Positions 8,690 to 17,462 of a stretch of DNA of 64,000 nucleotides are shown piece after piece. The notes beneath the pieces were generated by a model, which was not told the DNA's origin, did not search any database, and worked only from the letters and a program-made list of their open reading frames with translations. The position numbers were made by a program, and so were the translations under genes. This DNA is from Marinobacter changyiensis (GTDB lineage Bacteria; Pseudomonadota; Gammaproteobacteria; Pseudomonadales; Oleiphilaceae): positions 1-64,000 of the forward strand of contig NZ_VZZZ01000002.1 in the NCBI RefSeq assembly GCF_009193265.1, written 5' to 3'. Positions within the stretch are counted from its first letter, which is position 1, and every line of letters begins with the position of its first letter.

Positions 8690-9121
8690 GTGTCTGAAAA
8701 GACCGTGAAAATGACGTCCAGCCGGCCATATCTGGTGCGCGCATTTAACGAATGGATTCTCGACAATGATTGCACGCCTTATATTGTTGTGGACGCCGGG
8801 GTACAGGGTGTACAGGTACCAACCGAGCATGTGGCAAATGGTCAGATAGTTCTCAACATTAGCCCTGGTGCGGTTAAGGGGTTGGTTGTTGGCAACGGCG
8901 CGCTGGAGTTCAGTGCCCGCTTTGGTGGTGTGCCGATGCAGGTATTTATTCCGTTACAGGCTGTAATGGCTATCTACGCAAGGGAAAACGGCGAGGGCAT
9001 GGTGTTTGGCAGCGAACCCGGAGCGCCCGATCCTGACGGGCAGAGCACCGATTCAGATCGTTCGTCCGGACAGTCAGGGCAACGGCCTTCGGGAAAACCC
9101 AGTCTGAAAGTGGTCAAATAG
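8690..9121 (+). CDS. sspB: ClpXP protease specificity-enhancing factor SspB
   Basis: SspB delivers ssrA-tagged and other substrates to ClpXP. The N-terminal substrate-binding domain (SSRPYLVRAFNEWILDNDCTPYIVVDA, broken here as the sequence shows it, and the FIPLQAVMAIYARENGEGM dimer segment) is followed by a flexible polar linker and the short C-terminal ClpX-binding tail ending PSLKVVK. A GTG start at 8690 is preceded by CAGGGGGA; an ATG seven codons later is the alternative. The 143-residue length is about normal for pseudomonad-type SspB. Same operon as sspA. Confidence 0.95.
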   Translation: MSEKTVKMTSSRPYLVRAFNEWILDNDCTPYIVVDAGVQGVQVPTEHVANGQIVLNISPGAVKGLVVGNGALEFSARFGGVPMQVFIPLQAVMAIYARENGEGMVFGSEPGAPDPDGQSTDSDRSSGQSGQRPSGKPSLKVVK

Positions 9122-9135
9122 CCCTGTAAAGACCT

Positions 9136-9168
9136 AAAAAAAACCAGCCCGGTCGGCTGGTTTTTTTT
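9136..9168. terminator. Bidirectional terminator between sspB and diaA
   Basis: CCAGCC pairs with GGCTGG; the stem is flanked by eight A on the left and eight T on the right, so it can stop transcription from both sides. The last bases overlap the 3' end of the minus-strand SIS gene. Confidence 0.92.
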
Positions 9169-9757
9169 AGCCTCCAAAAAGTTTCTGATCAATCAGTGTA
9201 CAAAGAGCATTCAGGATAATCAGCATCAGCGGTGCGGCCTGACTCGGTTCGAGGTTTTGCAGTGCAATTTCGTGATCTTCCGGTTGTAGCAGGGAGGTGA
9301 TATCCGTTTTCTCTTTGGCGCTGAGCACAACCACGCGCATTTCACGATCGTGTGCTGCCTGAATGGCCTGGATAAGATTGGCTTTGTGGCCGTCGTCGAC
9401 GATCACCAGAAGCAGATCGTTGGCCTTGCCAATGGCGCGCACCTGTCGTGAGAACGTGTCATTAAATCGATTATCCCGGCAGATAGCAGAATAGGTCGTA
9501 GCATCGGCTCCGAGGTTGATTGCAGGGAGTGCTGGCCTGTCCTGGTCATAGCGGTTAAGCAGAGCGGTGCAGAAGTATTGGGCGAGAATGTTGGCATTTC
9601 CGTTTGCGCACGCAATGATCTTGCCGTCCATCAGCAGTGCCTCGACCAAAGCATCCGCAGCCTTGATAATGGCTGGTCCGGTAAGGCTGGCTGCTTGCGC
9701 CGTATGTTCCATATGGTCTGCAAAGCAGTGATTGACGAGATTATCGATGTCGGTCAT
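9167..9757 (-). CDS. diaA: DiaA-like SIS-domain protein with an eroded sugar-phosphate site
   Basis: DiaA binds DnaA as a tetramer and promotes timely initiation at oriC in E. coli. This 196-residue protein matches in layout: an N-terminal helical region, the RYDQDRPALPAINL segment, and the final ALCTLIDQKLF. It lies in the same lpoA-yraN-diaA order as in E. coli. Two features differ: the usual CGNGTSA loop reads CANGNAN, and the serine/threonine-rich phosphate loop (STRGNS in E. coli) reads VDDGHK. It is therefore probably not a sugar isomerase, which fits a DnaA-binding role. The ATG at 9757 is chosen over an ORF start ten codons upstream because it overlaps the yraN stop. Confidence 0.75.
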   Translation of the reverse strand: MTDIDNLVNHCFADHMEHTAQAASLTGPAIIKAADALVEALLMDGKIIACANGNANILAQYFCTALLNRYDQDRPALPAINLGADATTYSAICRDNRFNDTFSRQVRAIGKANDLLLVIVDDGHKANLIQAIQAAHDREMRVVVLSAKEKTDITSLLQPEDHEIALQNLEPSQAAPLMLIILNALCTLIDQKLFGG

Positions 9758-10134
9758 GGGGTTGCCTGGATAGCATTCTTGATCCATTGAATACGATACT
9801 GTTTAACGGTGCCGGGTGCCAGGGAGATTACGTCGATGCGGCTTTGCATGTTCCAGAGGCCATGGCGGTGCAGGTAAAAGGAAGCGGCTTTTACCAGCCG
9901 CCGCTGTTTGGCATAACCAATGGATTCAGCGCCGGAGCTAAAGCTTGAAGAGCCCCGAAAACGAACTTCAAAAAAGACCAGTACGTCGCAGTCCATGCCG
10001 ATGAGATCGAGTTCGCCCCCTATGCTGAAAACGTTACGAGCGATGATTTTTATGCCTTGGCGCATCAGGTAACGCGCCGCTACGTCCTCAGCTTTGTTGC
10101 CGACTTCTTTCCTGCTGCCTTCCGTGGCGGCCAT
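9754..10134 (-). CDS. yraN: YraN/UPF0102 endonuclease-like protein
   Basis: A small nuclease-fold protein of the UPF0102 family (126 residues). The predicted catalytic core of a PD-(D/E)XK-type fold is visible: E near the N-terminal GNKAEDVAARYL helix, GELDLIGMD, and FFEVRFR, where the family usually has FVEVK. Arginine instead of lysine in the last position is seen in relatives too, but activity is uncertain. The gene is coupled to diaA by a stop-start overlap and lies 17 bases after lpoA. The biological role is unknown. Confidence 0.88.
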   Translation of the reverse strand: MAATEGSRKEVGNKAEDVAARYLMRQGIKIIARNVFSIGGELDLIGMDCDVLVFFEVRFRGSSSFSSGAESIGYAKQRRLVKAASFYLHRHGLWNMQSRIDVISLAPGTVKQYRIQWIKNAIQATP

Positions 10135-10151
10135 AATGCTCTTCCCCTTGG

Positions 10152-12014
10152 TTACTGTTCAGCTTCCTGATTTGTATTTGTACCTTCCTCTGAGAGCAAT
10201 GGTACGTCAGGTAGCAATTTGGGGGTTCCTTGATTGAAATAGGCCCACCGTTGGGTACGTTGAATGCGGCCGTCTTGAGTCATCTTCAAGGTGCCGGTTT
10301 GGCCTTCCAGAGAGCTGCCATCAACCTGGTCAAGCAGCGGTAGCTGGGTACTCAGGTGAAAGGCATCGGCACCCATAGCGAAAAGCCGGCCGATTTGGCC
10401 GCTCATGCCTGGAAATGGAGTGTGGATGGCAGAGCGGAATTCATTCTTCTCGTCCAGAACCCAGGGGAGGTCGGTAAACCGAATCTGATCCAGATCGCGG
10501 TCCCGTGAAGGGTCGGGGCGCCCCTCATAAACGAGGGATGGCGAATAGACCGGGAGGTCGCCGCCAAAATAGAACGCAAACAGGGGCTTGAACTGGCGTG
10601 CGATGGTGGGTTGCGCGACCAGGATAATGGCATCGACATCCTGGCGGCGACGAGGCTCAAACTCGACATCCTGACCAATGGTTTGCTCCACCTGTATTGC
10701 CCGCTGGCGACTGACGTTGATGCCCAGAATGTCTGCGCTTACCTCCCTGAGATTGTCTTCCGGAAAGAACCTCTCGGTGTGCAGAATAGTCCCGGAGGTC
10801 TCGTTAACCCGAGCCTGAAGTGCTTTTTCAAAGCGGTCACCCCAACCCCCACTGGGGATCAGCACCAGAGTCTGATGCAAGCCTTCTGAATTGAGACGTT
10901 CTGCAATCTGTCGGGCTTCGTCTTCCGCCGACAGTCCGTATTGATACAGGCGCGCAGGGGCCCTCTTGCCACTGTCGTCATAGTTGAGAGCGAGTAACGG
11001 CACGGGCATGGCATTGCGATTAAAAACAGCGGACAGCGCCTCTTTTTCCAGCGGACCGACAATCAAGTCAGGGCTATCTTTGGCAAGCTGGTCATAAAGG
11101 GCGTTGAAAGGCTGGCCATAGGTATCGGTGACGGAAATCTCGATGGCAAGATCAGCAGTCGTTTCGTCGTGGTAAAATGCAGCCATGAAGCCGTCACGGA
11201 TGGCAGCGCCAGCACCGGCAAGCGGGCCGCTCAGTGGCAGTGCCAGCACGATTCTCTCGGGTCGCTGCTGGGCCAGCAGAGTAATCAGGGCGAGTTCGCT
11301 GGGTAGCAGCGAAGCAGCGGGGTGCCCGGTCCAGTTGTACTGCCAGTCGCGAATCGCCTGACTCTGGTCTTCCGGGGTCAGACCAGGCTCCCGCAACATG
11401 ACAGCGAGTTCAAGCCAGCCCTGGGTGTCATACCCGATGGCGCTCTGGCCTTCATCACTGAGTGTACTGTCGGGCGTACGCTTGAGCGCCTGCCAAATGC
11501 GGTCGTTCAGCTGCTGAGCATCTGCCGTCTGGCTCGCGGCAGCCTGCGAGATCAATGTCAGAGCGATGTTCAATGGACGGCCTGCAAGTTCGTAAACCTG
11601 AAGTTGAAGGTTTAGCGCCTGGTCGATCAAGTCCTCGCGATAAGCGGCAAATTGAGTGACATTGAGGGCTTCAGCCAATTCTCCAGCCCATGCCCGGTCC
11701 TCCAGGCTGGTCACGCCCCTCATGGCCAGCAGAAAATACAGATCTTTGAGGGCCTCAACCGGGGTGGCCAGTTGTTGGCTTCGCAGGATTATCCGGGCTT
11801 CTTCATGCATACCTTCGCTCTGGAAGCGGTCTGCGGTTTTTAGCAAATAACGCTGAGCCTCCTCCACGCTGCCAGCCTGATCAGAAAGTGAGAGCGCGAC
11901 ATCTGCCGTTCGCGGCTGGTCGGTTTGCATGCTGAGTTGGGCGCAGCCGCCCAGAACGAAAACCAGTGCCAATAAGGCAGCTAGGTAACGGGGGTTCAGA
12001 CGATTTTTTATCAT
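10152..12014 (-). CDS. lpoA: Penicillin-binding protein activator LpoA
   Basis: LpoA is an outer-membrane lipoprotein that reaches across the periplasm to activate PBP1A. The chosen ATG (12014) gives a classic lipoprotein signal: MIKNRLNPR, a hydrophobic stretch, and the lipobox LGGC with cysteine 24. A start 20 codons upstream would bury the signal peptide. The N-terminal third is helical (TPR-like), and the rest has the periplasmic-binding-protein fold of type-I receptors (ALPLSGPLAGAGAAIRDGFMAA, split by its loops, and DLIVGPLEKEAL). About 620 residues, usual length. It fits with the diaA and yraN neighbours and is divergent from rsmI. Confidence 0.9.
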   Translation of the reverse strand: MIKNRLNPRYLAALLALVFVLGGCAQLSMQTDQPRTADVALSLSDQAGSVEEAQRYLLKTADRFQSEGMHEEARIILRSQQLATPVEALKDLYFLLAMRGVTSLEDRAWAGELAEALNVTQFAAYREDLIDQALNLQLQVYELAGRPLNIALTLISQAAASQTADAQQLNDRIWQALKRTPDSTLSDEGQSAIGYDTQGWLELAVMLREPGLTPEDQSQAIRDWQYNWTGHPAASLLPSELALITLLAQQRPERIVLALPLSGPLAGAGAAIRDGFMAAFYHDETTADLAIEISVTDTYGQPFNALYDQLAKDSPDLIVGPLEKEALSAVFNRNAMPVPLLALNYDDSGKRAPARLYQYGLSAEDEARQIAERLNSEGLHQTLVLIPSGGWGDRFEKALQARVNETSGTILHTERFFPEDNLREVSADILGINVSRQRAIQVEQTIGQDVEFEPRRRQDVDAIILVAQPTIARQFKPLFAFYFGGDLPVYSPSLVYEGRPDPSRDRDLDQIRFTDLPWVLDEKNEFRSAIHTPFPGMSGQIGRLFAMGADAFHLSTQLPLLDQVDGSSLEGQTGTLKMTQDGRIQRTQRWAYFNQGTPKLLPDVPLLSEEGTNTNQEAEQ

Positions 12015-12155
12015 ATCTGCTTCACGCGGCTCCCGGGCGTTACGCTTGTGGCGCCGTTCAAACAACGGCATCATGCTTCAATCGCGAAGTTTACCAGCTC
12101 GCGGCTCAATTCTCATGACCTTGATGTCATCCTGCGTAATAAAAGAGAGGAAAGT

Positions 12156-13022
12156 GTGGCTTCCGATTCCAGCCGGGTCCGGCAAACTGGTGTGCTCTAT
12201 ATAGTCGCAACCCCCATCGGGAATCTTGATGATTTGTCCGCGCGGGCGATTGAAACGCTTAAGAAAGTGGATGTAGTAGCTGCCGAAGATACCCGCCATA
12301 GCCGTCGTTTGCTTCAGCATCTTGGATTGCAGAAGACCATGCTTGCCTTACATGACCACAATGAGCGCGAGCGCACAGATAGCGTGCTTGATCTGTTGGA
12401 AAAGGGCCGCAGCATAGCGTTGGTATCTGATGCAGGCACACCGCTCATCTCGGATCCGGGCTACGTGTTGGTGAGGGAGGCACGTCTACGGGGGTTGGTC
12501 GTCACGCCGATCCCGGGTGCCTGCGCGCTGATTGCCGCACTGAGCGCTGCCGGTTTGCCGACGGACCGTTTCCGGTTTGAAGGGTTTTTGCCGGCAAAAC
12601 GGGGCGCTCGCCGTGCTGCGCTTGAAGCACTCAAACATGAAGTGGCGACCCTGGTGTTTTATGAATCGCCTCACCGGATACTTGAGACCGCCGCTGAGAT
12701 TGCGGCGGCATTTGGTGCTGAACGCGAAGTTGTGTTCGGGCGTGAATTAACCAAGGCTTTCGAGACTTTTTACGCCGGTGCCGCAGGTGAGGTATCCGGC
12801 CAGCTGACGGTTGACCCCTTCGCGGTCAAAGGTGAGTTTGTGGTGATGGTCCACGGTGCCACACAGGCGCCGGAAGAGGGCGTCAATCTGGATGTGGATC
12901 TGCTGTTGCGGTTACTGACGGCGGAGCTGCCGGTGAAGAAAGCCGCCCGAATGGCAGCGGAACTCACCGGGCTGTCCAAAAATGCGCTTTATCAGCGCGC
13001 TCTGGAAATCAAGGAAGTGTAA
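12156..13022 (+). CDS. rsmI: 16S rRNA (cytidine1402-2'-O)-methyltransferase RsmI
   Basis: RsmI methylates the ribose of C1402 in 16S rRNA, next to the site of RsmH, whose gene also lies in this window. The tetrapyrrole-methylase fold is shown by LYIVATPIGNLDDLSARA, AAEDTRHSRRLL, SDAGTPLISDPG and FYESPHRI. A GTG start at 12156, preceded by AGAGAGGA, gives 288 residues, matching the family; an ATG 36 codons upstream would extend it into the region shared with the lpoA promoter. Divergent from lpoA and directly followed by rnpB. Confidence 0.95.
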   Translation: MASDSSRVRQTGVLYIVATPIGNLDDLSARAIETLKKVDVVAAEDTRHSRRLLQHLGLQKTMLALHDHNERERTDSVLDLLEKGRSIALVSDAGTPLISDPGYVLVREARLRGLVVTPIPGACALIAALSAAGLPTDRFRFEGFLPAKRGARRAALEALKHEVATLVFYESPHRILETAAEIAAAFGAEREVVFGRELTKAFETFYAGAAGEVSGQLTVDPFAVKGEFVVMVHGATQAPEEGVNLDVDLLLRLLTAELPVKKAARMAAELTGLSKNALYQRALEIKEV

Positions 13023-13066
13023 CGGTTTTGCTTGCGTGGCAGGAACCTGATCGGTATTGTCTCGTC

Positions 13067-13415
13067 TGAGTTCGCCAGACAGTCGCCGCCAGTTCGCTGG
13101 GGGAGGAAAGTCCGGGCTCCACAGGGCAAGGTGCCAGGTAATGCCTGGGCGGCGTGAGCCGACGGAAAGTGCAACAGAAAGTATACCGCCTAAGTGCTTT
13201 CGAGCGCCGGTAAGGTTGAAATGGTGCGGTAAGAGCGCACCGCGTGACTGGTAACAGTTCACGGCGATGGAAAACCCCACCTGGAGCAAGACCAAATAGG
13301 AGTCCTATGGCGTGGCCCGCGCTGGACTCGGGTAGGTTGCTTGAAGCCTGTGGTGACGCAGGCTCTAGATGAATGACTGTCCTCGACAGAACCCGGCTTA
13401 CCGGCGAACTCACTT
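13067..13415 (+). ncRNA. rnpB: RNase P RNA (class A)
   Basis: The catalytic RNA of RNase P, which matures tRNA 5' ends. Conserved blocks appear in order: AGACAGTCGCCGC, GAGGAAAGTCCGGGCTCC, GGTGCCAGGTAATGCC, GGTAAGAGCGCACCG, GGAGCAAGACCAAATAGG, GGGTAGG..GCTTGA and TAGATGAATGACTGTC, ending ACAGAACCCGGCTTA. Helix P1 is formed by TGAGTTCGCC (13067-13076) with GGCGAACTCA (13403-13412). The exact ends are estimates. The position between rsmI and mraZ is as in pseudomonads. Confidence 0.96.
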
Positions 13416-13420
13416 CATTG

Positions 13421-13652
13421 AATGGCGATCAGGCTGGCAGCTGTTATCACAGTTTTGTGAGCCTGATTGTTCTCCCCCCGAATTCCGCATATAGCTAAAT
13501 AATCTTAAACCTCATTTGTTATCTTCAATGTTAATCGCAGGTATTTGATTTAACTATTTTTCTTCTTGGTAATGTGCCTCGTCCCTCAAGCCTTTGCTCG
13601 TAACTCCTTGTCAATAAAGAAACTTTCCCGTGTGCGACGCCGGATGCGGTGC
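13421..13652. other. AT-rich non-coding gap after rnpB
   Basis: No credible gene is seen here. An inverted repeat ATCAGGCT (13428-13435) / AGCCTGAT (13460-13467) may help end rnpB transcription, but no T-run follows. The rest is AT-rich spacer running up to the mraZ promoter. Confidence 0.6.
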
Positions 13653-13681
13653 TTGCATTGTGTTCTACGTGTTTCTATAGT
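13653..13681 (+). promoter_or_regulatory. Promoter of the dcw cluster (Pmra)
   Basis: TTGCAT (13653-13658) and TATAGT (13676-13681) are exactly 17 bp apart. The predicted start near 13688 places the MraZ boxes in the first part of the transcript, as in E. coli. Confidence 0.72.
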
Positions 13682-13688
13682 GTGCAGG

Positions 13689-13753
13689 AGTGGGAAAAAG
13701 TGGTTTAAAGTGGTTTTTTAGAGCGATTAAGGGTTTGAAGTGGTGATGAGTGG
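13689..13753 (+). promoter_or_regulatory. MraZ operator: in-phase AGTGG repeats
   Basis: AGTGG occurs at 13689, 13699, 13709, 13739 and 13749, with a related AAGGG at 13729, all on the same 10-bp register. MraZ of E. coli binds TGGGN direct repeats with 5-bp spacers (10-bp period) and represses its own operon. This array is longer than the three repeats described there. The protein that would bind it is encoded 70 bases downstream. Confidence 0.75.
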
Positions 13754-13821
13754 ATATTATCGCCACGCCCGAGCCAGGAATCCCACCTTAATGGACATCA
13801 CGAAAGGCAGAGTCGGCACGG

Positions 13822-14283
13822 ATGAGCAATTTTCTTGGTAGTCATTCGATCAATATGGATGCGAAGGGTCGTTTGGCGATCCCCGCACGAGTGCGTGAGG
13901 AGCTCTCACACGCTTGTGATGGCCGTATTGTACTGACTGCCAATGCGCCGGACACCGAAGAAGAACGTTGTCTGCTGATTTATCCAGACGCTCAGTGGGA
14001 GGCTTTGCGCCCAAAAATTGAAGCCCTTCCCAATATGAACCGAAGAGCCCGTCGTCTTCAGCGTTTAATGCTGGGTTATGCCACACCGCTGGAGCTGGAT
14101 TCCGCTGGCCGGGTGCTGGTGCCGCCGACGCTCAGGGATTACGCACGTTTCGAGAAAAAACTTATGGTTGTCGGTCAGGGTAAAAAACTTGAGCTCTGGA
14201 ACGAAGACCGCTGGTTTGCCTGGCTTGATGGCGCCGCAGAAGACGACGTTATGCCGCCTGAAATGGAAGCGCTGTCTTTATGA
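13822..14283 (+). CDS. mraZ: Transcriptional regulator MraZ
   Basis: MraZ is a ring-forming AbrB-fold DNA-binding protein that controls the dcw cluster. Both repeats are visible: [23 protein letters not shown] at the start (here spanning residues 4-26) and the second copy around [21 protein letters not shown], each carrying the DxxGRxxxP signature. It has 153 residues. It is the first gene of the cluster, overlaps rsmH by an ATGA, and probably represses from the repeat array just upstream. Confidence 0.97.
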   Translation: MSNFLGSHSINMDAKGRLAIPARVREELSHACDGRIVLTANAPDTEEERCLLIYPDAQWEALRPKIEALPNMNRRARRLQRLMLGYATPLELDSAGRVLVPPTLRDYARFEKKLMVVGQGKKLELWNEDRWFAWLDGAAEDDVMPPEMEALSL

Positions 14284-15278
14284 ATAGTCAGCGCACGCCA
14301 CCAGGCACGGGCGGACAGCCCATGCATCAGTCGGTATTGCTGGACTCTGCGGTTGATTACCTGGTTGGCGACCCCGGCGGACGCTACGTTGACGGGACCT
14401 TCGGCCGTGGAGGTCACAGTCGTCTGATTCTTGAACGGCTGTCTGCTGCTGGCCAGCTGTTGGGAATAGACAAGGATCCAGAAGCCGTGGGCTTCGGCGA
14501 AGCTCTGGCTCAGCAGGATGATCGATTCAGCATCAGTCACGCCTCGTTTGCGGATATTGCTTCAGTGATTGATCAGCAAGGCTGGTCGGAAGTTAACGGG
14601 GTGCTGCTTGACCTCGGAGTTTCCTCGCCGCAGCTGGACGATGCTAATCGGGGTTTCAGCTTCATGCGAGACGGCCCGCTTGATATGCGCATGAATCCGC
14701 TCCAGGCGCCCAGCGCAGCAGAGTGGCTCAATAGCGCAGGCGAAAAAGAGATTGCGGACGTAATTTGGCGATACGGCGAGGAGAAGTTCTCACGCCGTAT
14801 CGCTCGTTCTGTGGTTGCACAACGTCAGGACGAACCCTTGGCTACAACACGGCAACTAGCGGAATTGGTCAGTGCCGCGGTACCCAAAAAAGACAAACAC
14901 AAGCATCCGGCCACACGAACCTTTCAGGCGGTGAGAATCTTCATTAATCGCGAGCTCGAGGATCTGGAGCTTGGGCTTCGCGCTGCGGTTGATCGTTTAG
15001 CGCCCGGCGGCCGGTTAGTGGTGATCAGTTTTCATTCGCTGGAAGATCGAATTGTCAAACGCTACATGCGTGATCTTGCCCGCGGGCCCCAGCTGCCAAG
15101 AGGCGTGCCGGTCAAGGCTGTGGACACCGAATCCCCTTACCAGCTGATCGGGAAGGCAATGAAAGCGGAATTCAATGAAATAAGTGACAACGTCAGAGCC
15201 CGGAGTGCGGTTATGCGGGTTCTTGAACGTCGCTTGGGCCATGCGGGCGAATCGCAACCCGAAGGAGAAACGGTATGA
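14280..15278 (+). CDS. rsmH: 16S rRNA (cytosine1402-N4)-methyltransferase RsmH
   Basis: RsmH (MraW) adds the N4-methyl group to C1402 in 16S rRNA using S-adenosylmethionine. Signatures include [13 protein letters not shown], the SAM-binding [32 protein letters not shown], and [17 protein letters not shown]. The 332-residue length is slightly above the usual 313. The start overlaps the mraZ stop and the end overlaps the ftsL start, so the three are translationally coupled. Confidence 0.97.
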   Translation: MNSQRTPPGTGGQPMHQSVLLDSAVDYLVGDPGGRYVDGTFGRGGHSRLILERLSAAGQLLGIDKDPEAVGFGEALAQQDDRFSISHASFADIASVIDQQGWSEVNGVLLDLGVSSPQLDDANRGFSFMRDGPLDMRMNPLQAPSAAEWLNSAGEKEIADVIWRYGEEKFSRRIARSVVAQRQDEPLATTRQLAELVSAAVPKKDKHKHPATRTFQAVRIFINRELEDLELGLRAAVDRLAPGGRLVVISFHSLEDRIVKRYMRDLARGPQLPRGVPVKAVDTESPYQLIGKAMKAEFNEISDNVRARSAVMRVLERRLGHAGESQPEGETV

Positions 15279-15682
15279 GTGCAGTAACCATTGATCGACC
15301 CGTGAAGACCGCTCCGATGAGCCGGAAGAAAATGCGCGCCGGGCTGGCGACTACGCTGGGGCTTTCGAAGCAGATTTTTCAGTCAGTATGTCAGCGCAAC
15401 ATTCTGATCTCGCTGATGTTGGTTTTTGTGCTGATAGCGTCGTCGATCGGGGTTGCTGTCAGCGGTCATCAGAGTCGTGATCTCTTCAATACCTTGTCGC
15501 AATTACAGATCGAGCGAGATCAGTATCAGCGGGAGTGGAGCCAGCTCCTGTTGGAACAAAGCGCCTTGAGTGCGCATGGTCGAATCGAAAGCCGGGCCGG
15601 GCAAAGTCTGTCAATGGTGGTTCCGGGTAGGGAATCCATTGTGCTGGTGCCTGCACCCATGCCGTACGCGCTCGCACACTAA
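15275..15682 (+). CDS. ftsL: Cell division protein FtsL
   Basis: FtsL is a bitopic divisome protein that forms the FtsQLB subcomplex. It has a basic cytoplasmic tail, one transmembrane helix ([20 protein letters not shown] at about residues 43-62), and a periplasmic coiled coil ([19 protein letters not shown]) ending in the LSxxxRIE-type segment ([11 protein letters not shown]) common in FtsL. At 135 residues it is somewhat longer than E. coli FtsL (121), mainly in the cytoplasmic part. Position between rsmH and ftsI supports the call. Confidence 0.92.
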   Translation: MSAVTIDRPVKTAPMSRKKMRAGLATTLGLSKQIFQSVCQRNILISLMLVFVLIASSIGVAVSGHQSRDLFNTLSQLQIERDQYQREWSQLLLEQSALSAHGRIESRAGQSLSMVVPGRESIVLVPAPMPYALAH

Positions 15683-15703
15683 ATCTTCTAACTTGCTAAT
15701 CGG

Positions 15704-17458
15704 GTGACCGCAGTGGCTCAGCAGGAACCAACACAGACCATCGCGAAGCGCCTGATTGCCAGCCTTGAAGCCTGGCGGTTCGGCTCTGTGCTGGGTGTGT
15801 TTCTGATGGTTGTTGCTGTTCTTGGTTGGCGTCTGGTGGACCTGCATGTGGTTGACCAGGAGTTTCTCCGTCAGCAGGGCGACGTTCGTACCATTCGCGT
15901 TGAAACCATAGATGCCCATCGTGGCATGATCACCGATCGCTATGGTGAGTCTTTGGCGGTCAGTGCCCCGGTAAATACCGTTTGGGCCAACCCGGGCGAA
16001 ATGGATGCGGATGACCCGAGGCTGACCGCGGTTGCACGGTTGCTGGGGCTGAACGAGGCGCGCCTCCGGGAGCGCTTGCGTCAGTACCGGCAGCGCGAAT
16101 TTATCTACGTGAAACGTAAAATCCAGCCTTCTCTGGCACAGGACGTTCTGGATGTTGGCGTGCCAGGTATCTACACGCGCCGGGAATATCGTCGATATTA
16201 TCCGGCCGGCGAAGTCACTTCTCACGTGGTGGGTTTTACCAATATTGACGAAATGGGTCAGGAGGGCATGGAGCTTTCCTTTAATGACTGGCTCAGCGGT
16301 GAGGTCGGCAAAAAAAGGGTTCTGAAAGACAATCGTGGTCGGGTCATCAAGGATCTGTCGCTGATTCGTGATGCCAGTCCTGGCAAGGAAATCGCCCTGA
16401 GCATTGATCTTCGTCTTCAGTATCTGGCTTATCGTGAGCTCAAAGCCGTGGTTCAAGCGCACAATGCTCGTGGTGGCACACTGGTGATGCTGGACGTGGC
16501 GACCGGTGAGGTGCTTGCCATGGTTAATCAGGCTTCCTACAACCCCAATGATCGTCAGAACATGGACCCGTCAGGCCTTCGAAACAAGGCCATAACCGAT
16601 CTCTTTGAGCCCGGTTCGACCATGAAACCCATTACCGTGGCGGCAGCTCTGGAAAGCGGCCAATACACAACCTCGTCCACCATTGATACCTCACCGGGTT
16701 ACCGTCGATTCGGCCGCTACACCATTCGCGACACCAGTAATCACAACGTTCTGGATTTGAAAGGCATCATTGTTAAATCCAGCAACGTTGGCATTAGCCG
16801 CATTGCCACCGAGTTGGGTGGTGACACTATTCGTGATCTCTACTACCGCCTGGGTCTAGGGCAGGCGACAGGTATCGGTTTCCCCGGCGAGGCGGTGGGG
16901 GTGCTGCCAAGTCCTCCGCGCTGGCGTCCGGTCGAGGAGGCGACGCTGTCATACGGGTATGGCCTGAGCGTTAATGCCCTGCAGTTGGCCCAGGCTTATA
17001 TGGTGTTGGCCAATGGTGGCATCCGTTATCCCCTGAGTCTTTTGAAACAGGATGTTCCGCCCCCGGGCGAGCGGGTGCTATCGGAAGGGGTGACCGCCAA
17101 GGTTCGCGACATGCTGCGCGCAGCAGTCGAGAATGGAACAGGGAAGCGCGCGCAGCCCGGCTTCTATTCGGCGGGTGGAAAAACCGGCACCGTGCACCTG
17201 GTTGGTGTGGGTGGGTACGAAAAAAGTCAGTACAAGGCTGTTTTTGCGGGCATGGCGCCGGTGGAGAACCCCCGTCTTGTAACGGTAGTAGCCGTCGATG
17301 CCCCTCAGGGAGGAGAATATTACGGTGGTGAGGTGGCTGCGCCTGTGTTTGCCCGGGTTATGGGGGATGCCCTGCGGCTGCTGAATGTGAAACCTGAACT
17401 GGAGTTTGGCGAAAACGGTGGCAAGACTCCAGGCCGTGCATCCGGGGAGAGGGGGTAG
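15704..17458 (+). CDS. ftsI: Peptidoglycan transpeptidase FtsI (PBP3)
   Basis: FtsI is the septal class-B penicillin-binding protein that crosslinks new peptidoglycan. After a cytoplasmic tail and a transmembrane helix near residues 26-46 comes the pedestal domain, then the transpeptidase with all three motifs: STMK at 305-308 (nucleophile S305), SSN at 359-361, and KTG at 493-495. Length 584, normal. The GTG at 15704 is used as start; another GTG lies three codons on. Confidence 0.97.
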   Translation: MTAVAQQEPTQTIAKRLIASLEAWRFGSVLGVFLMVVAVLGWRLVDLHVVDQEFLRQQGDVRTIRVETIDAHRGMITDRYGESLAVSAPVNTVWANPGEMDADDPRLTAVARLLGLNEARLRERLRQYRQREFIYVKRKIQPSLAQDVLDVGVPGIYTRREYRRYYPAGEVTSHVVGFTNIDEMGQEGMELSFNDWLSGEVGKKRVLKDNRGRVIKDLSLIRDASPGKEIALSIDLRLQYLAYRELKAVVQAHNARGGTLVMLDVATGEVLAMVNQASYNPNDRQNMDPSGLRNKAITDLFEPGSTMKPITVAAALESGQYTTSSTIDTSPGYRRFGRYTIRDTSNHNVLDLKGIIVKSSNVGISRIATELGGDTIRDLYYRLGLGQATGIGFPGEAVGVLPSPPRWRPVEEATLSYGYGLSVNALQLAQAYMVLANGGIRYPLSLLKQDVPPPGERVLSEGVTAKVRDMLRAAVENGTGKRAQPGFYSAGGKTGTVHLVGVGGYEKSQYKAVFAGMAPVENPRLVTVVAVDAPQGGEYYGGEVAAPVFARVMGDALRLLNVKPELEFGENGGKTPGRASGERG

Positions 17459-17462
17459 GCCT

